From Lamellibrachia columna (lineage: Eukaryota; Annelida; Polychaeta; Sabellida; Siboglinidae), in the NCBI GenBank assembly GCA_963662155.1, contig OY759263.1, positions 29,355,023 through 29,419,022 of the forward strand: a stretch of DNA of 64,000 bases, read 5' to 3'. This document shows, one piece after another, positions 1 through 35,515 of this stretch (its first letter is position 1; every line of letters starts with the position of its first letter). The notes below the pieces were generated by a model that saw only the letters and a list, made by a program, of their open reading frames with translations, was not told where the DNA came from and did no database searches. The translations under genes were made by a program, and so were the position numbers.

Positions 1-79
1 AGCATTATGATAGTTTCATTACATGTTAAAATATTGTTAGAGAAACAATATTTCTTATTCCAAACATAATACATTGCAG

Positions 80-290
80 AGGTCGAGCGGTGGTCTAATG
101 GTTAGAGCACCCGCCTGTCGATTGAGAGGACGGTGGTTCAATTCCACCTCCGCCGTTTCGAAGCTTAGGCAATTTCGTTCACCCCACTTTGCCCGTGTCT
201 TTCGGAGGAGACACTAAAAGCCGTTGGTCAAAACTCCTGCATTAGCTCAAGATTGGGCTGTTTGGAGTATAACTTCTTGAGACTTGAGAG
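80..290 (+). mobile_element. tRNA-derived SINE
   Basis: Positions 86-155 form a tRNA-like head with an A-box-like stretch (tggtctaatgg) and a B-box-like stretch (ggttcaattcc). The two ends of an acceptor-like stem (gcggtgg and cctccgc) pair at 6 of 7 positions. The anticodon arm does not pair well, so this is a SINE head rather than a working tRNA. The following body contains gtgtctttcggaggagacac, resembling the conserved central part of some mollusc SINEs (recalled, not searched). It abuts the last lectin/CUB gene exon in the window. Boundaries are approximate. Confidence 0.6.
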
Positions 291-291
291 G

Positions 292-23494
<23,203 letters not shown>

Positions 23495-23720
23495 CTGTAG
23501 GAACGACGAAGAGTCTTGAACACACAGCATAAGGTACTTTTGATGTTTCATAATTCAATGTTAACAACACTACCGTGTTTGTCGTTTCATTCTTCCACTA
23601 CCATTAGCATTACAACCAATCATCCCCAACAAACGGAAACATGATTAAGTGGTTGTGTACATGCATGTTATCAGGTAAGCTACTTTGCCACTGCACTGTA
23701 GCTTTTTTGCACCATACATT

Positions 23721-24609
23721 GGGGGTCATCTCAGAACATCAATGTCCTACCACCAATGAAATAACTTTCATCTGGCCTCAGCCCCCCACCATCCTCAGGT
23801 GAGTTTGTGAAAATTGATATGATGATATCAATATGTTCAAAATATCGGTCGATCTATGACTATGTCGATTCACACTCTGTCATTTGCCTATGTGCATTAA
23901 CTTTGAATAACAATATTACAAATTATAATTATTTATTCAATACCTAATTCATAATCATGAATATTTTCATGATTCATGATGATGAACCCTCAATGCCAAT
24001 GGAAAAATAGTTGCATATCATATTTACATCAGTCTCAGACGCTCAGTCAGCAATTCTATCTTGGTAGCTATATCTGTATTATTGCTGGAATTGTTGTGAG
24101 TTCGTTTCATTGCCATTGGACTGAATAAATCTTTTTTTGAAAAATTGTTTGGGCTCTAATTTCTGGTGGAGACATTCACTGATCGCTTCAGTTCAGGTTT
24201 TGACTTCAGCGTTCCTTAAATAGCTTGAGCCTTTTTGCATATTTCGTTCTTGTTCAACCTCAAATTCTCTATAATGTTTTTCTCCCACTCCTTGTTGACA
24301 ATCTTTTCATATACTGAAGATGGATTTTTTAAGATATACGTCACATTTGGTGATCCAAAAATTGTAGGTTGACGAAGCGTTTTCTTCGGTGTCGAAATAC
24401 CACGTCACATATCACGTGACGGCGTCACATATCACGTGACATCGTAAGACGAAGAACAAAATGGTGCGATCGTTTTCTCCGTGTGCACGAACAAAGTGAC
24501 GGGGCGCATAAAATATCGATGTCCGACGACAGACGAAACTGCCTCTTACCCCCCCCCAACGAAAGTAATTTCGTCTAACATCCGACATCGATGTTCTGAG
24601 ATGACCCCC
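23721..24609. mobile_element. Non-autonomous element with 26-bp terminal inverted repeats
   Basis: Ends 23721-23746 and 24584-24609 are inverted copies (gggggtcatctcagaacatc then a/g then atgtc) with one mismatch. Inside the right end a second hairpin pairs about 24514-24540 with 24565-24592. No transposase is present and no clear target duplication is visible. The palindrome cacgtcacatatcacgtgac occurs twice near 24400-24440. Confidence 0.6.
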
Positions 24610-26000
24610 TGGGTATATTTGTGTTCTGCGTCCGAATCCCACCTCGATGTGAAATGTACGTTCGTCTGGCACCACCTCAAGTTTAATAAACATTGGGCCG
24701 GTTTAGTGATACTGAATTAGGTATATATGTATTTGTCTTGATCATATATATACATTGTTACATATACTAACAAAAATGCCCGTCCCCATGACGGAATAGA
24801 GCCTATACACAAGCAACCTAGTCGATGTTATGTGCCAGGGCCAGAGAGCGCTACATACACACCAAGCAACCTAGTCGATGTTATGTACAATTGCTACTCT
24901 CGAGTGCCAAATAAACGTACAGGCCAAATAAGGTGCGTATAGGGTGGCATTTTTCATCAAATAAATATACGTATGGGGACACTTATTCGGCACACAAGAG
25001 TACGCATGTTTTCTACTATAATTATTATAAACCGCCCAGATGGCGCTACGTTCTCTCATACGGTTTACGTACCTCGTGTGGTTTCTGCGATTGTTAAACG
25101 TTAACGTTTTACGTTGCGAACATTTGATTTACCACTAAGAACCCTTGATATAACCTACGGGGTATTTCGAAAAAAAATAAAGGCGTTACGTTTCATTCGT
25201 GGTGTCGTATATTAATCCCTGAAAGTTTGGCGCCCGAGGTGCAAGCCGTCTAGGAGGAAAACGTTAACATACCTACACACACTCGCTCGATTATAGTTAG
25301 ATACTGCTCAGTATGTTTACATACATTAACACAGGCGTGTGCCATACACTTTCTTCAAAGATCAGTGGCGCGCACAGGGTTTCCAAGCAGCAAACGCATG
25401 TGGGATGACTGCGGGATCCCGCCTTTGTTTCTACGTGCTTTGTTGTGCTGTGCCACGATAACATCTACTGATGCACGGTACACAGTAGTTGGTATAAGCT
25501 CATGCACCGGGCTTGGTATGAATTGCTCGGTGTATGTGCAATACATGTTTGATACTCTTAAATGAGTGTAAATCACATATAATGGGTCATATAAATATTA
25601 GTATTAAAAACAACGAAGTAATACGTAATTTGTGAAAATTGCTTGGAATATTTCCATTTTCCATTATGTATTTCGAGCCATGCAGAACAAGTTACATATT
25701 ACTTGGTTGTTTTTAAAATATATATTGATATGGTCCCTTTGTGTGTTGAATTCCCTTCGTAATATTCTGATGCAACTGTAGCATTAGTGCTCGTTCTGTA
25801 AACGCGCCATATTGAAAACTAAAGAAAACACGGCTAATGCAGCTATTCGTAGCAATTCCGATCGCTGAAACTTCGAACAGTCGAAGAAACGGGTGTAAGC
25901 GGGCGTAAGAGTCAGCTGCTCATGCAAGCTAGAAGTCATGACTGCGAGATTCAAGATGTTGTTAGGCCTACACGCGCATTCAGTATGCGTGTTATGTTCT
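24610..26000. other. Intergenic, nothing recognised
   Basis: It contains a short direct duplication (caagcaacctagtcgatgtt at about 24812 and 24863). The other open frames are short and overlap on both strands without a recognisable domain. Confidence 0.4.
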
Positions 26001-26002
26001 GT

Positions 26003-26490
26003 CCAACACATTTAACAAGATTTGCCATCCAAGCCAAAGGCCCAGATGGCAAGTGGACAAGGAAGCCATTGGCTTATCGAGAGTCCAACAATGTTCATCT
26101 ACTTATAACCCGCCCTCCTGAGATATGTGTCAACCTTGTTTTTAAACATATTCACTCTGCTAGCAGTTACACAATCTGTAGACAATTTGTTCCATTCATT
26201 TATTGTCCTCTGTGAGAATGAGTGCTTCCTGATGTCCAATCTACATTGATCCTTTACTAATTTTACCTCATGTCCTCTAGTTCTGCTATCCTTCTTGAGT
26301 GAGAAAAACATATTTCTATCAATATTTTCATACCCATTCAATATCTTAAAAACTTCAATCTGACCTCCTCTTAACCTCCTTGTCTCTAGAGTTGTTAAAC
26401 CACATTCTTTCAGGCGTTCTTCATAACTAAGGTCTCTCAGTTCTGGAATCATTTTAGTTGCTCTCCTTTGTATGCGTATCAAGCGTATCT
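26003..26490 (-). mobile_element. CR1-like LINE 3' fragment
   Basis: Encodes IQRRATKMIPELRDLSYEER, then CGLTTLETRRLRGGQIEVFK, and ends with the shared 3' tail at 26003-26110. It is the same family as 5196-6872 and retains only the end of ORF2. Confidence 0.85.
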
Positions 26491-27785
26491 ATATCCTTCT
26501 AATGGGCACAGTAGCTGTGCATAGCAGTTATAACGTATGATTATGTCGTGGGACGTGCCCGAATAAGACGGCGCTATTGTTACTGTCGTGACGAGGACAG
26601 TCATCGCTCACAGCTGGGACATGACCCCAGTAGCGTATCTACGCGATCTCGCGAAGTGGGAGGCAAACCGGGGGCCAAGCTGAGTCATCCATTAGTTTAA
26701 CATGCTGCCGTGTAATGGCGCGACAGCTTACATACGAAAACAATTTAATCCAATGGGGGCATGTCAAGTCAATGAGATGATGAAAAAGGTAGGTAAGAAT
26801 TTTTGATGGTCCCGTTTTCTTATAATCGTGCAAAACGTTAATATGGTCACCAATAGGAAACGTAGCAGTAGGCTGAACCCACTGACTCGATCAGGTTTAG
26901 CGACAGGAAGTCAAGGATCCAACGTAAACAACTATTCACCGGTGCTGCGTTTTTTACTGCTCTGGCCGTGCCGCAAGAAGTAACGCCTTCAGCGGGTCGG
27001 AACGTCCATAGGAAACAGTTGAGGCGTAGCGGGCGCTGACAATGTTTATCTTATCTTATGGAGGTGATTGTTGGTTGCGACATAAATATGTGGTTGCTTC
27101 TGGCACAGGATGAATAGAGCGTTTGACCTCAAATGACAAAGATTTTTGTGAGCGGTGGGAGGTGGGCCGCAAAAATAGGTGGGAGATGGGAGGTTGGGAC
27201 ATCCCCTCTTTAGTGCAAATTCTGAAATTATGGGAATAGTATGATGTACTATGTTAATGGTCAATATACTAGTTTAAGGAGGCCTACCAAATGGTGTCGC
27301 TATGTGTTGACACGGGAACGGGCTCCGAATACTCCCCGGTGTTGACTCATTGCCATGATGTAAAGAACATATACCGAATGTGCCCACCGGCCACCATCTT
27401 CACGATGTCGACACTTGTAGTTGACGTAGTAGTTGACAGTTGTAGTTGACAGAGCGGGAAAAGGGCACGGGTTGAAGAAATGGAATGGGGGAGGGGTCTG
27501 CAAACGGGAAGCCTGCATTGATAGTGTGGGAAACAAATAGCAACGGGTGGATACAAGTGGAACCCCGGGGGACGTCTTCCGCAGGAAGATATCAAACAAG
27601 TAAACAACGTCATCATAATATTATATCGAGTCAGTGCTCGATGAAAAACAACGTGTCTATCTCGTCTAGTTGCCATCCAGTTGTGAATTCGTTTCTGTGA
27701 TTGATTTTGTTCGTGTGTGTCGTGTTCGAGTCAGCCGTGCTCGTGTCATCCGTGTCTGCATTATGAACCTTAGTATTATTATTAT
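26490..27785. other. Intergenic with a dispersed repeat at about 26640-26780
   Basis: The stretch around cattagtttaacatgctgcc resembles 38945-39060, so an unnamed dispersed repeat is likely. Otherwise nothing is supported. Confidence 0.4.
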
Positions 27786-28685
27786 ATATCAACAACTTGG
27801 ACAATAATATAACAAGTATCGCACTGGAATTTATTGATGACACAACTGTGTTCAGAAAGGTTAAATGAGATATAAAATGAGATATACAACATTTATAAAA
27901 CGATCTAGAAAAATTAGTTAAATGGCCTGAACAATGGCAGATGTTATTACATTTTGAGAGATGTAAATGCCTACACACAGGTCTCGGGAACTGGTGTAAG
28001 CTATAAAATGGGATGTACTGTTCTATACACTACTGTAAAAGAAAAGGACTTGGGAATAACAATAAGTGCTAATGTGAAAGTTTCAGAGCAGTGTGGTATT
28101 GCAACTTCAAAGGGTACTCAAATTCATGGGTTGATAAGGAGAGATATACAATATAAGGAAAATCAGCTAAATATACCTAAGTATAAAGCAATAGTTAGGC
28201 ATCATTTAGAATATTGTATACAAACTTGGAGATCATATCGTAAGAAGGATATAGATACGCTAGAACGAATACAAAGGAGAGCAACTAAAATGATTCTAGA
28301 ACTGAGAGACCTTAGTTGTGAAGAACGCCTTAAAGAATGTGGCTTAGCAACCCTAGATACAAGAAGGTTAAGAGGAGATCAGATTGAAGTTTTAAGATAT
28401 TGAATGGGTATGAAAATGTTGATAGAAATATTTTTATCTCACGAGGTGTCGTCAGTGAAGGATCAGTATAGATTGGATATCATAAATTACTCGTGCTAAT
28501 AGAGGACAATAAATGAATGGAACATATCTACAGATTGTGCTAGCAACGTGAATATGTTTTTTTTTTAAATTGACAAATATCTCAGGAGGGCGGACTACAC
28601 ATAGATGAAAAATTGACTCTCGATAAGCCAATGGCTTCCGTCCATTTGCCGTCTAAGCTTTTGCCTTGGATGGCAATCTTGTTAA
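27785..28685 (+). mobile_element. Degenerate CR1-like LINE copy
   Basis: Reads on the plus strand: a mutated catalytic block EFIDDTTVFRKV (Ala to Ile within FADD), then GVSYKMGCTVLYTTVKEKDL, AIVRHHLEYCIQTWRSY, IQRRATKMILELRDLS and the inverted family tail at about 28590-28685. Stops and frameshifts show it is dead. Confidence 0.8.
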
Positions 28686-28689
28686 ATGT

Positions 28690-29015
28690 TCGAGTCTGTC
28701 GTTCCGTGTCTGTTGTGTCTGTACCTGCAGTGTTCGTGTTTGCCGTGTCCGTGTATGCTGCGTTCGTGTCCGTGGTGTTCGAGTGTTCGTCTCTGCCTTG
28801 TCTACCGTGTTCGAGTCTGCCTTATTCGTGTCTACGGTGTTCATGCATGTGATGTTCGTGCATGCGGTGTACGTGTTTGCGGTGTTCGTGTCTGCCTTAT
28901 TCGTGCATGTCGTGTGCGCATCCGTGTCTGCCGTGTCCGTCTTGTTCATATCTGCCGCGTTCGTGTCTGCCGTGTACGTGTTTGCTGCGTTCGTGTCGAC
29001 CGTGGCGTTTCATAT
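28690..29015. repeat. Degenerate 6/12/18-bp repeat (cgtgttcgtgtctgc)
   Basis: A highly diverged array of short units such as gtgttcgtgtctgcc, directly after the LINE 3' end. It could be an expanded LINE tail. Confidence 0.75.
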
Positions 29016-29100
29016 CAAATCATGACATATATAGGTCGTAACGTATCCTACGTGGTCACTTCTTCCTCTGCTCAACCAGTAGCTTATGGAATACCCCTAT

Positions 29101-29761
29101 TAGTGCCCTGCACGGGCCGGGCTTTGGATCCAAGCCCGCGGGCCGGGCCGGGCCTCTACATAATTTCGCGTGCCGGGCCGGGCCGAGCCTGGGCTGAAAA
29201 AAAATTAAACACATCGGGCTTGGGCCGGGTCTAGAGTGAGCGGGCCGGGCCGGGCTTGGCCTGGGCCTAGACATAATAAAAATATTCATACAAAACCCAG
29301 ATTATTAATGTTATTATTAATAAAAACTTATTATAAATTGTAATTCTGGTTAATGAATGCTTACAATTATTTCTTTGGTATTGTATAGTTGCAAATTGAG
29401 ACCTTGCATGGAATTATGAATGGCACTAGTGTTTTATACATTGGAATGCAGTTTAACCTCTTTTCAACAATGGGACTTCCTATAGTAGCATTTTAATAAT
29501 GTGCATTCTTTTAACATAGACATTTCATATACCCGTCTTTGGCCCGCAGGCATGGGCCGGGTATGGGCCTGAAATTTGCGGGTCGGGCCGGGCCTGGGCC
29601 AAACATCCACGGTCTGGGTCGGGCCTAGGCCTAAATTCTAGTTTGCGGGCCTGGGCCTGGCCGGGCTTTAAAAATTGTTGCGGGCCTGGGCCGGGCCTGG
29701 ACTCTAACTGCTAATTGCGGGCCGGGCTTGGGCTCAAATTATAGGCACGCGCGGGGCACTA
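29101..29761. mobile_element. hAT-type MITE, 661 bp, GGGCC-rich
   Basis: Ends tagtgccctgcacgggcc (left) and its counterpart tagtgccccgcgcgtgcc (reverse complement of the right) form imperfect 18-bp inverted repeats. The element is flanked by exact 8-bp direct repeats acccctat (29093-29100 and 29762-29769). An 8-bp duplication and TAGTG-like ends indicate the hAT superfamily. Subterminal regions are packed with GGGCC/GGGCCGGGC motifs around an AT-rich core. No transposase is present. Confidence 0.85.
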
Positions 29762-30014
29762 ACCCCTATACAACTATGTCAAACTTATAATTCGACTGAT
29801 AATAACTATCATTATCAATCGAAACAAAGGAACCGCGGGCCGGTTATAAAAGGCGATCAGGCTAGCGTGACCGACTTGTATAGACACTCACTCAAGCACG
29901 GATATTGACCAAATATTCCATCTATCAGTAATTGGAATCGCGTCAACAAGCTTGTCAAGACAGTGACAGGCCTACATTTAAACCCGGGGGCAGGTGACGC
30001 TGGGCCTTTGGCAG

Positions 30015-30105
30015 GAAGTTAGGACGTCTGTAAGCCCCAAGTAGGAACAATAATACTATTCCACCTGTGTTGGACGTCTGTAAGCCCCAAGTAAGAATAC
30101 TAATC
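30015..30105. repeat. Short direct duplication
   Basis: The stretch ggacgtctgtaagccccaag occurs twice, about 50 bases apart. Confidence 0.7.
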
Positions 30106-30368
30106 AGGGGTGTTGCTAGGTATAAATACACGTGGAAGCACAACACCCAAGAGGGTGTCTTGGGTACATTTTAGAAAACAGAACTGTAAAAATTTCAATC
30201 TGGTGCATTTTGAAGACAAAATAAAAGACAAAAGAATGCCCCTGTGGTCATAGAGAAAACCATGACCACTACTTGACCCCTATCCCTGGTAAAAGGTTTT
30301 GCTGTTTATTAAGATTATTTATATACTTCAGTAATAACCCATTTTTGCGTTCTGCATCCAACATTTTG

Positions 30369-31240
30369 TCACTGTGGACATGCATAAAGTTCACGAAGTC
30401 GTCCTCGTGAAGCGTAGACCGTTCTTAAGGTCTCGCAGACACTGGATGACCACTCTGCTGTGGGAGTCAAGACATACAGATTCGCCAGCTGTCTTGGCGC
30501 GATGTGTCTGACTGACCTAACTACGTAGCGATCCGGAGCTAGTAATAGACGTTTGCCTGTTTCTTGCAGCAAGTGATTCATGAACGGCAGATGCGTTGTC
30601 CTCGTCCAATACTAGCTCTAGCTGCCTGGGCGGGTCAGAGGTCATGCACGTCCCCGCGAACAATGCTTCTGTCAACCGGCATTGCACGGCTTACTCGCCT
30701 CAATCTCAAAACTTCCTGTTAGCTATAAGTATGCTCTACGACACATCTCAACTACGGTGGTTGCCTCGTTGGTTTGACCTATAATAATGTGGTCCGACGA
30801 AGCCGACTTCGGTGGACATCTATGGTCACTAGTGTTATGATTAAGTCAAACGTTTTGATGGATAAGAAGTGGTTTCTGGCTTTCCCGTCTCCATCTTCTT
30901 CCAAATATCCCAGGGCAGTGACTACAACAGTGAATGCAGACTTGAATCTATGCAGGGCGTTCGTGCGACTGGACCATCTTGTTTCACAGAGCGATTGCAT
31001 ATTCTTTACGTCGTTCATGCCAGCGTGTGCATCCTTGTCTAGCTCAAGCTCCGCCCGTAAGACACGCAATCTCTTGGCTGAGTAGTTGAAGAAGGATACG
31101 CTAGACTGCGTCCGTCACATTTCTCAGTAGCTCTTTGTTGGTATGCACAATAGCCGAGTTAACATTGTGTCATGTGCAGTGAGTGTAGATGGCACCAGGC
31201 ACAAGTTGTCTGATTCGTGTTTGCATTTCACGATGCCTGC
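30369..31240 (-). pseudogene. Decayed hAT transposase (ZMYM1-like)
   Basis: On the minus strand, pieces in broken frames follow the hAT transposase order: RIRQLVPGAIYTHC, then SLCETRWSSRTNALHRFKSA with FTVVVTALGYLEEDGDGKAR and LSIKTFDLIITLVTID. Then come an ASKPCNAG...HCSRGRA-like segment (about 30680) and FMNHLLQETGKRLL (about 30570). The S-x-C-x-T-R-W block is the common hAT hallmark. Several in-frame stops make it inactive. Relationship to ZMYM1-like host proteins is from recall. Confidence 0.7.
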
Positions 31241-31764
31241 CTGACTGCGCATGCTCGCCATTTTTGGAAACAATAGTTTTGCCATATTCATGTGAAAACA
31301 CGTCCGTGCGTACGGCTATGCCGTAAAGTTCAGCCTCGGGTGTCCTGGTTTAATTATTTATTGTGTCTAAGGAAAGAAACTTATTCAGTAGTCAGGTTAT
31401 ATTGTATAATATATGTTTTTAACGGCACCATTTAAAAGGGATAGTTTGTATGGTAGTTTAAAAAACAGGTTGTCTCAAATGCATACTAGAACTTATATAA
31501 GGCAAAGTCATGTCCAGCTAGCTGGGTTCTTTTGAAAAAAAAAGGTCACACTAAAGACAAGGCAGACAATGTGAGAACTGCAGAATACTAAAAAATATGT
31601 GCGTTTACACTAGCCAGAGTAGTTTACGACTGCACCTTAACATAGACAGGGGCAGACTTGAGAAATCCTTGTGGATGGAATGCGCATATTGATGAGTTTA
31701 GGAACTACAGTTTGGTCGGTGTCCAGAAGTGAACCCCAAATGTTAAGCAAACGTAGGCCGAACA

Positions 31765-31945
31765 TCATTGATGCCCGCCACACACACATTAAAGCCCACC
31801 ACACACATTAAAGCCCGCCACACACATTAAAGCCCGCCACACACATTAAAGCCCACCACACACATTAAAGCCCGCCACACTCTTTAAAGCCCACCACACA
31901 CACATTAAAGCCCGCCACACACATTAAAGCCCGCCACACACATAT
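31765..31945. repeat. About 19-bp tandem repeat (acacattaaagcccgccac)
   Basis: About nine copies with ccc-gcc/ccc-acc variants. The unit matches the left end of the inverted-repeat element at 31926-32092. Confidence 0.9.
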
Positions 31946-32092
31946 CGATTATTCAGTTGCCGACATGTTGGCGACTACTTTTTTGTGGACATCTGGTATC
32001 TGAAAAATCGGTCGACCGACGGTCGGCCGATGGTTAGTTGTCGGCAAATAAACTGTTGGCGACTAAACGTCGGCATGTGTATGGCGTGCTTT
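31926..32092. mobile_element. Small MITE-like element with 18-bp inverted ends
   Basis: aaagcccgccacacacat (31926-31943) is inverted at 32075-32092 (atgtgtatggcgtgcttt) with two mismatches. The interior holds further inverted stretches (gttggcgact and gtcgg motifs). Confidence 0.5.
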
Positions 32093-32094
32093 AC

Positions 32095-33900
32095 CCACCA
32101 TCCCTTAAGATACTTTGCCCACGCATGCGTAGATCTAGAGAACGCTATGATGACGACAAGTGCTGGCTACGTGCCAATAAATTCAGTGAAGCCAGCAGCG
32201 GATCCAGGGGGTCTTAGGGGTCAAGACCCCCCCCAGGCAATGCAGGGGGTCTTATATCCCCCTTTCTCCTTGGCAAATATGACGGTAAAGGACAACGTAC
32301 ACAGACATACATCGGAACTAGTGTCAATGTAAAGACTGAAGTATTAGCAGCCGACTAATATTAACCCTTATGTAAGTAGAATGACACAAGTGTCTTCCCG
32401 TCCGCCCCCGCCCCCCTCACCCCGGTTCGTAAGTAGAACGACATATGGTTACGACTGACTGAGACCCCGCTGCCAACAAGCCTAGTTAGACCAGCCCCAG
32501 GAAGTAACTTGAACTTCAACGGTTATGACTTTGCCATTGTGCCGTGAGAACTATGTGGAATCGCTCCATGAGTGTTATTACTGCTGATTAAATCTGCTGA
32601 TCAACCTTGCCTCGGTCGAGGGCGAGTTGGTGCATGGGGCGGGTTGGATTTTGCGATCCTTTCAAAAACTAATGCATCAATGCTTCACCGTTTCAACCAG
32701 GCGAACAGCGTTAGCATTACGTAAAACACAAAACACTGCAGCCACACAGACGAGGTCACGCAGAAGTTATTATACGGCTTTTTAATTGTTTCACCACGCT
32801 GAGTAATAAAATGGAAACATTATAAATATATTCTACATACATGATAGAGGTATGACACTTGGGCATACGTCGAAAGGAGGTTAACCCTATTACCTATGGT
32901 ATTGTATTTGTTGTGTCATGCAAAAAGCGGTCGGGCAGGTTGGCGCGTTCGTCATCGTGTGGATTTGGTATGTTACTGACAGGCCAAACCCCGAAGTCAC
33001 GTAACATGTCGCCCGAGTCGGTAATGAGCCTGACCCATCGGTGAAGCTCAGTCCATCGACGACGCCCAGTTCCCCGGTGACATTTGACAATAATAGGTCC
33101 GGGAAAAAATTGCAATTGTGGTGATCGGTATTATATATGCCACAGCTGTAATTCTGATGTTCGATAGCCTTGGGTTGAATTAAATTAATGTTTCCAAACC
33201 ATATTGATATATCTCATGGGATGCGCCAACATACCCCACGGGGTGCGCCAACCTACTCCATACATGGGGCAGGTTGACGCAGTTGGAAGGGTCACATAAT
33301 GGGAAATATCAAAAATACTACAATAGTTAGGAAATCGCTTAATATGTCTACTGATACATGATGGAATAGGGAACATATGTATACCAAGTGAATGTACCCT
33401 ATCTATGTCACCTTAAAAAAGTTAATTTAAGTGAAAATTGCGCCAACACTCCCCGGGTTCCCCTATTCATATATAAAGCCTACATAACGTTGCGATGATC
33501 AGCCCTCGACGCAGGCGCCCGTGGTTTGCCGTGTACTAGTGCAAGAAGGGAGGGTTCTGACCTTACAACGCGTTTGTCGTGCTGGCGAGTATCAGGGACC
33601 TTTAGTAAAAAAAACATCGACGACGTAGACGACACTACACACATGCAGACGACACTACACACATGCAGACGACACTACACACATGCAGGCGAATAAAACA
33701 CGTTTGATATCGGTTGATAATTAATTGTCTTTGACATAGTCCATGCCTCGGTGAACATCACCCTTCTAACATGAGTATAATCCGTGTAGGTGTTGACTAG
33801 ACTAAGCACGGCGTGAACAACTAGGACGGCAATCACATGAACATTCACGACGTCAATATATGAACATTGAATACTTTCAAGATGCAATTAAGGAAATACA
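32095..33900. other. Intergenic, nothing recognised
   Basis: No open frame carries a domain I recognise. A 16-base unit (agacgacactacacac) is repeated three times near 33625-33685. Confidence 0.4.
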
Positions 33901-33924
33901 TCATAAACGACCGGCACAACACTT

Positions 33925-34015
33925 TCATTAAGTGTCACCCTCACGTTATTAAGTGTCACCCTCACGTTATTAAGTGTCACCCTCACGTTATTAAGTGTCA
34001 CCCTCACGTTATGTT
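33925..34015. repeat. 18-bp tandem repeat, about 5 copies
   Basis: Unit ttaagtgtcaccctcacg. Confidence 0.9.
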
Positions 34016-35515
34016 TCGGGCGTTCGATCAGTTACCGTCAATAAGCCAGTTTCTAGCTCTTGCAAAGATGGCTAGACTATGATTAAATATAAAAACAAGC
34101 ATGCGTTACTGTGATACGGAAAAAGATGGAACCAAAATGTGTTGAAGATACTTGGATTAATTCACGGGGCCAGTTTAGCCCGCAGCTTTGGAACCAACTG
34201 TCGAATTATTAAATGTTTGCATTTGTTGAGTCCATCGGATAAAGCCGCTGTAATCACAATAGCAAATGTTGACTTAAAAGTTGGAACCAATTCGACGACG
34301 TACCTTTTCAGCAAGAACCGTGTTCGCCGACCACAGAAGAACACTTGAGGAAGCGACTAACACAAGGAACCGTGCAACGGAAGACATTCGAACTGGTTCA
34401 GCCATGGTGGCTGAACAAAAGGAGCGTTCCCGTCCGTCACTTCCTATGAGATACTAGCACTGCGAGCAGTCGATACCTTGTAGGAAGGCAATATTCGTCA
34501 CGTTGATTATATCGAGTACGATACGTCAAAAAAACCTTGTCACGTGTGACGTCGACACGCGCCACTGCGTCCCCGCTCTTCCGTCGTTACACGTCCATGG
34601 TAACAGTAACTGGGTTATTATACTTTTAAACTATCTATTGTGCTTTGGAACTAAGCGAACAAATTGTATCGGAATAAGGTAAAAAGTTGGTCAGTATGGT
34701 ACGCGTCGATATGATGATCTGGAGTGCGCTGAGTTAGAAATATGTACAGTATATGGTTACAAATATTTCAAGAAAATATATTTCAATAAAAATGGCTGTA
34801 CTAGATGCTAGAGCAAGGTCTCTCGACACCGATATCATGCCTACTAAAATAAATGTTGCACAAAGTGCATTATTGTTATTAGCTTTTTTAACATTTATTA
34901 TACTATATATATATATATATATATATATACAGACTACAAGGGCGCCACAAGTTCATGCAGGGACATATTTTCTTAATCGACTCCAGGAGGACGCCACAAG
35001 TTTACACGGGTGTCATATTTTCCCAAACAAACTCCAGGGGGCGTACAAGTTCACATGGGGGGGTCATATTTATCCAACACAGATGTGCCATAAGTACTGT
35101 GCACAAAGCATTGTCTATATATTAAATTGTTTAATAAAATAAAACAAAAGTAAAACTGATTAATTCCTTTAATTGTGCATTGAGATTGAAAGAAAGATAA
35201 AGATATATATACACATATATACACATATAAATTTCCTGGGTGAATTATATATTAAACAAAAACGATTCAATTTAGAAAAAAATTCATGAATAATTTGAAT
35301 TATCAAAAGCGCAGTCACATATCGAGGTTAAAAGTGTGATAATTCCCATAAATTATGCAAGCCTTTATGCAGAGTAAGAGGGAGATTGAGGGGCACAAAA
35401 TGCTACCTGAGATGTGAATGCGCAATAGATCATTGTGAAGTATCAATTAAAGAAACCTAGAAGTACAAGCTGGTTTTATGTCTTGCTGTATACACACACC
35501 TTTGTCTGTACTAAG
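34016..35515. other. Intergenic; short AT run and 3 diverged units
   Basis: An (AT)n run lies at about 34903-34930. After it are three diverged copies of a unit of about 55 bases with gccacaagtt and catattt (about 34935-35075). Nothing coding. Confidence 0.5.

Noticed and set aside
86..155. A functional tRNA gene
   Set aside because: A- and B-box-like stretches are present but the anticodon arm does not pair, and a SINE body follows.
28653..28949. Asn/Thr/Asp-rich repetitive peptide
   Set aside because: Degenerate short repeats next to a LINE tail; no protein family.
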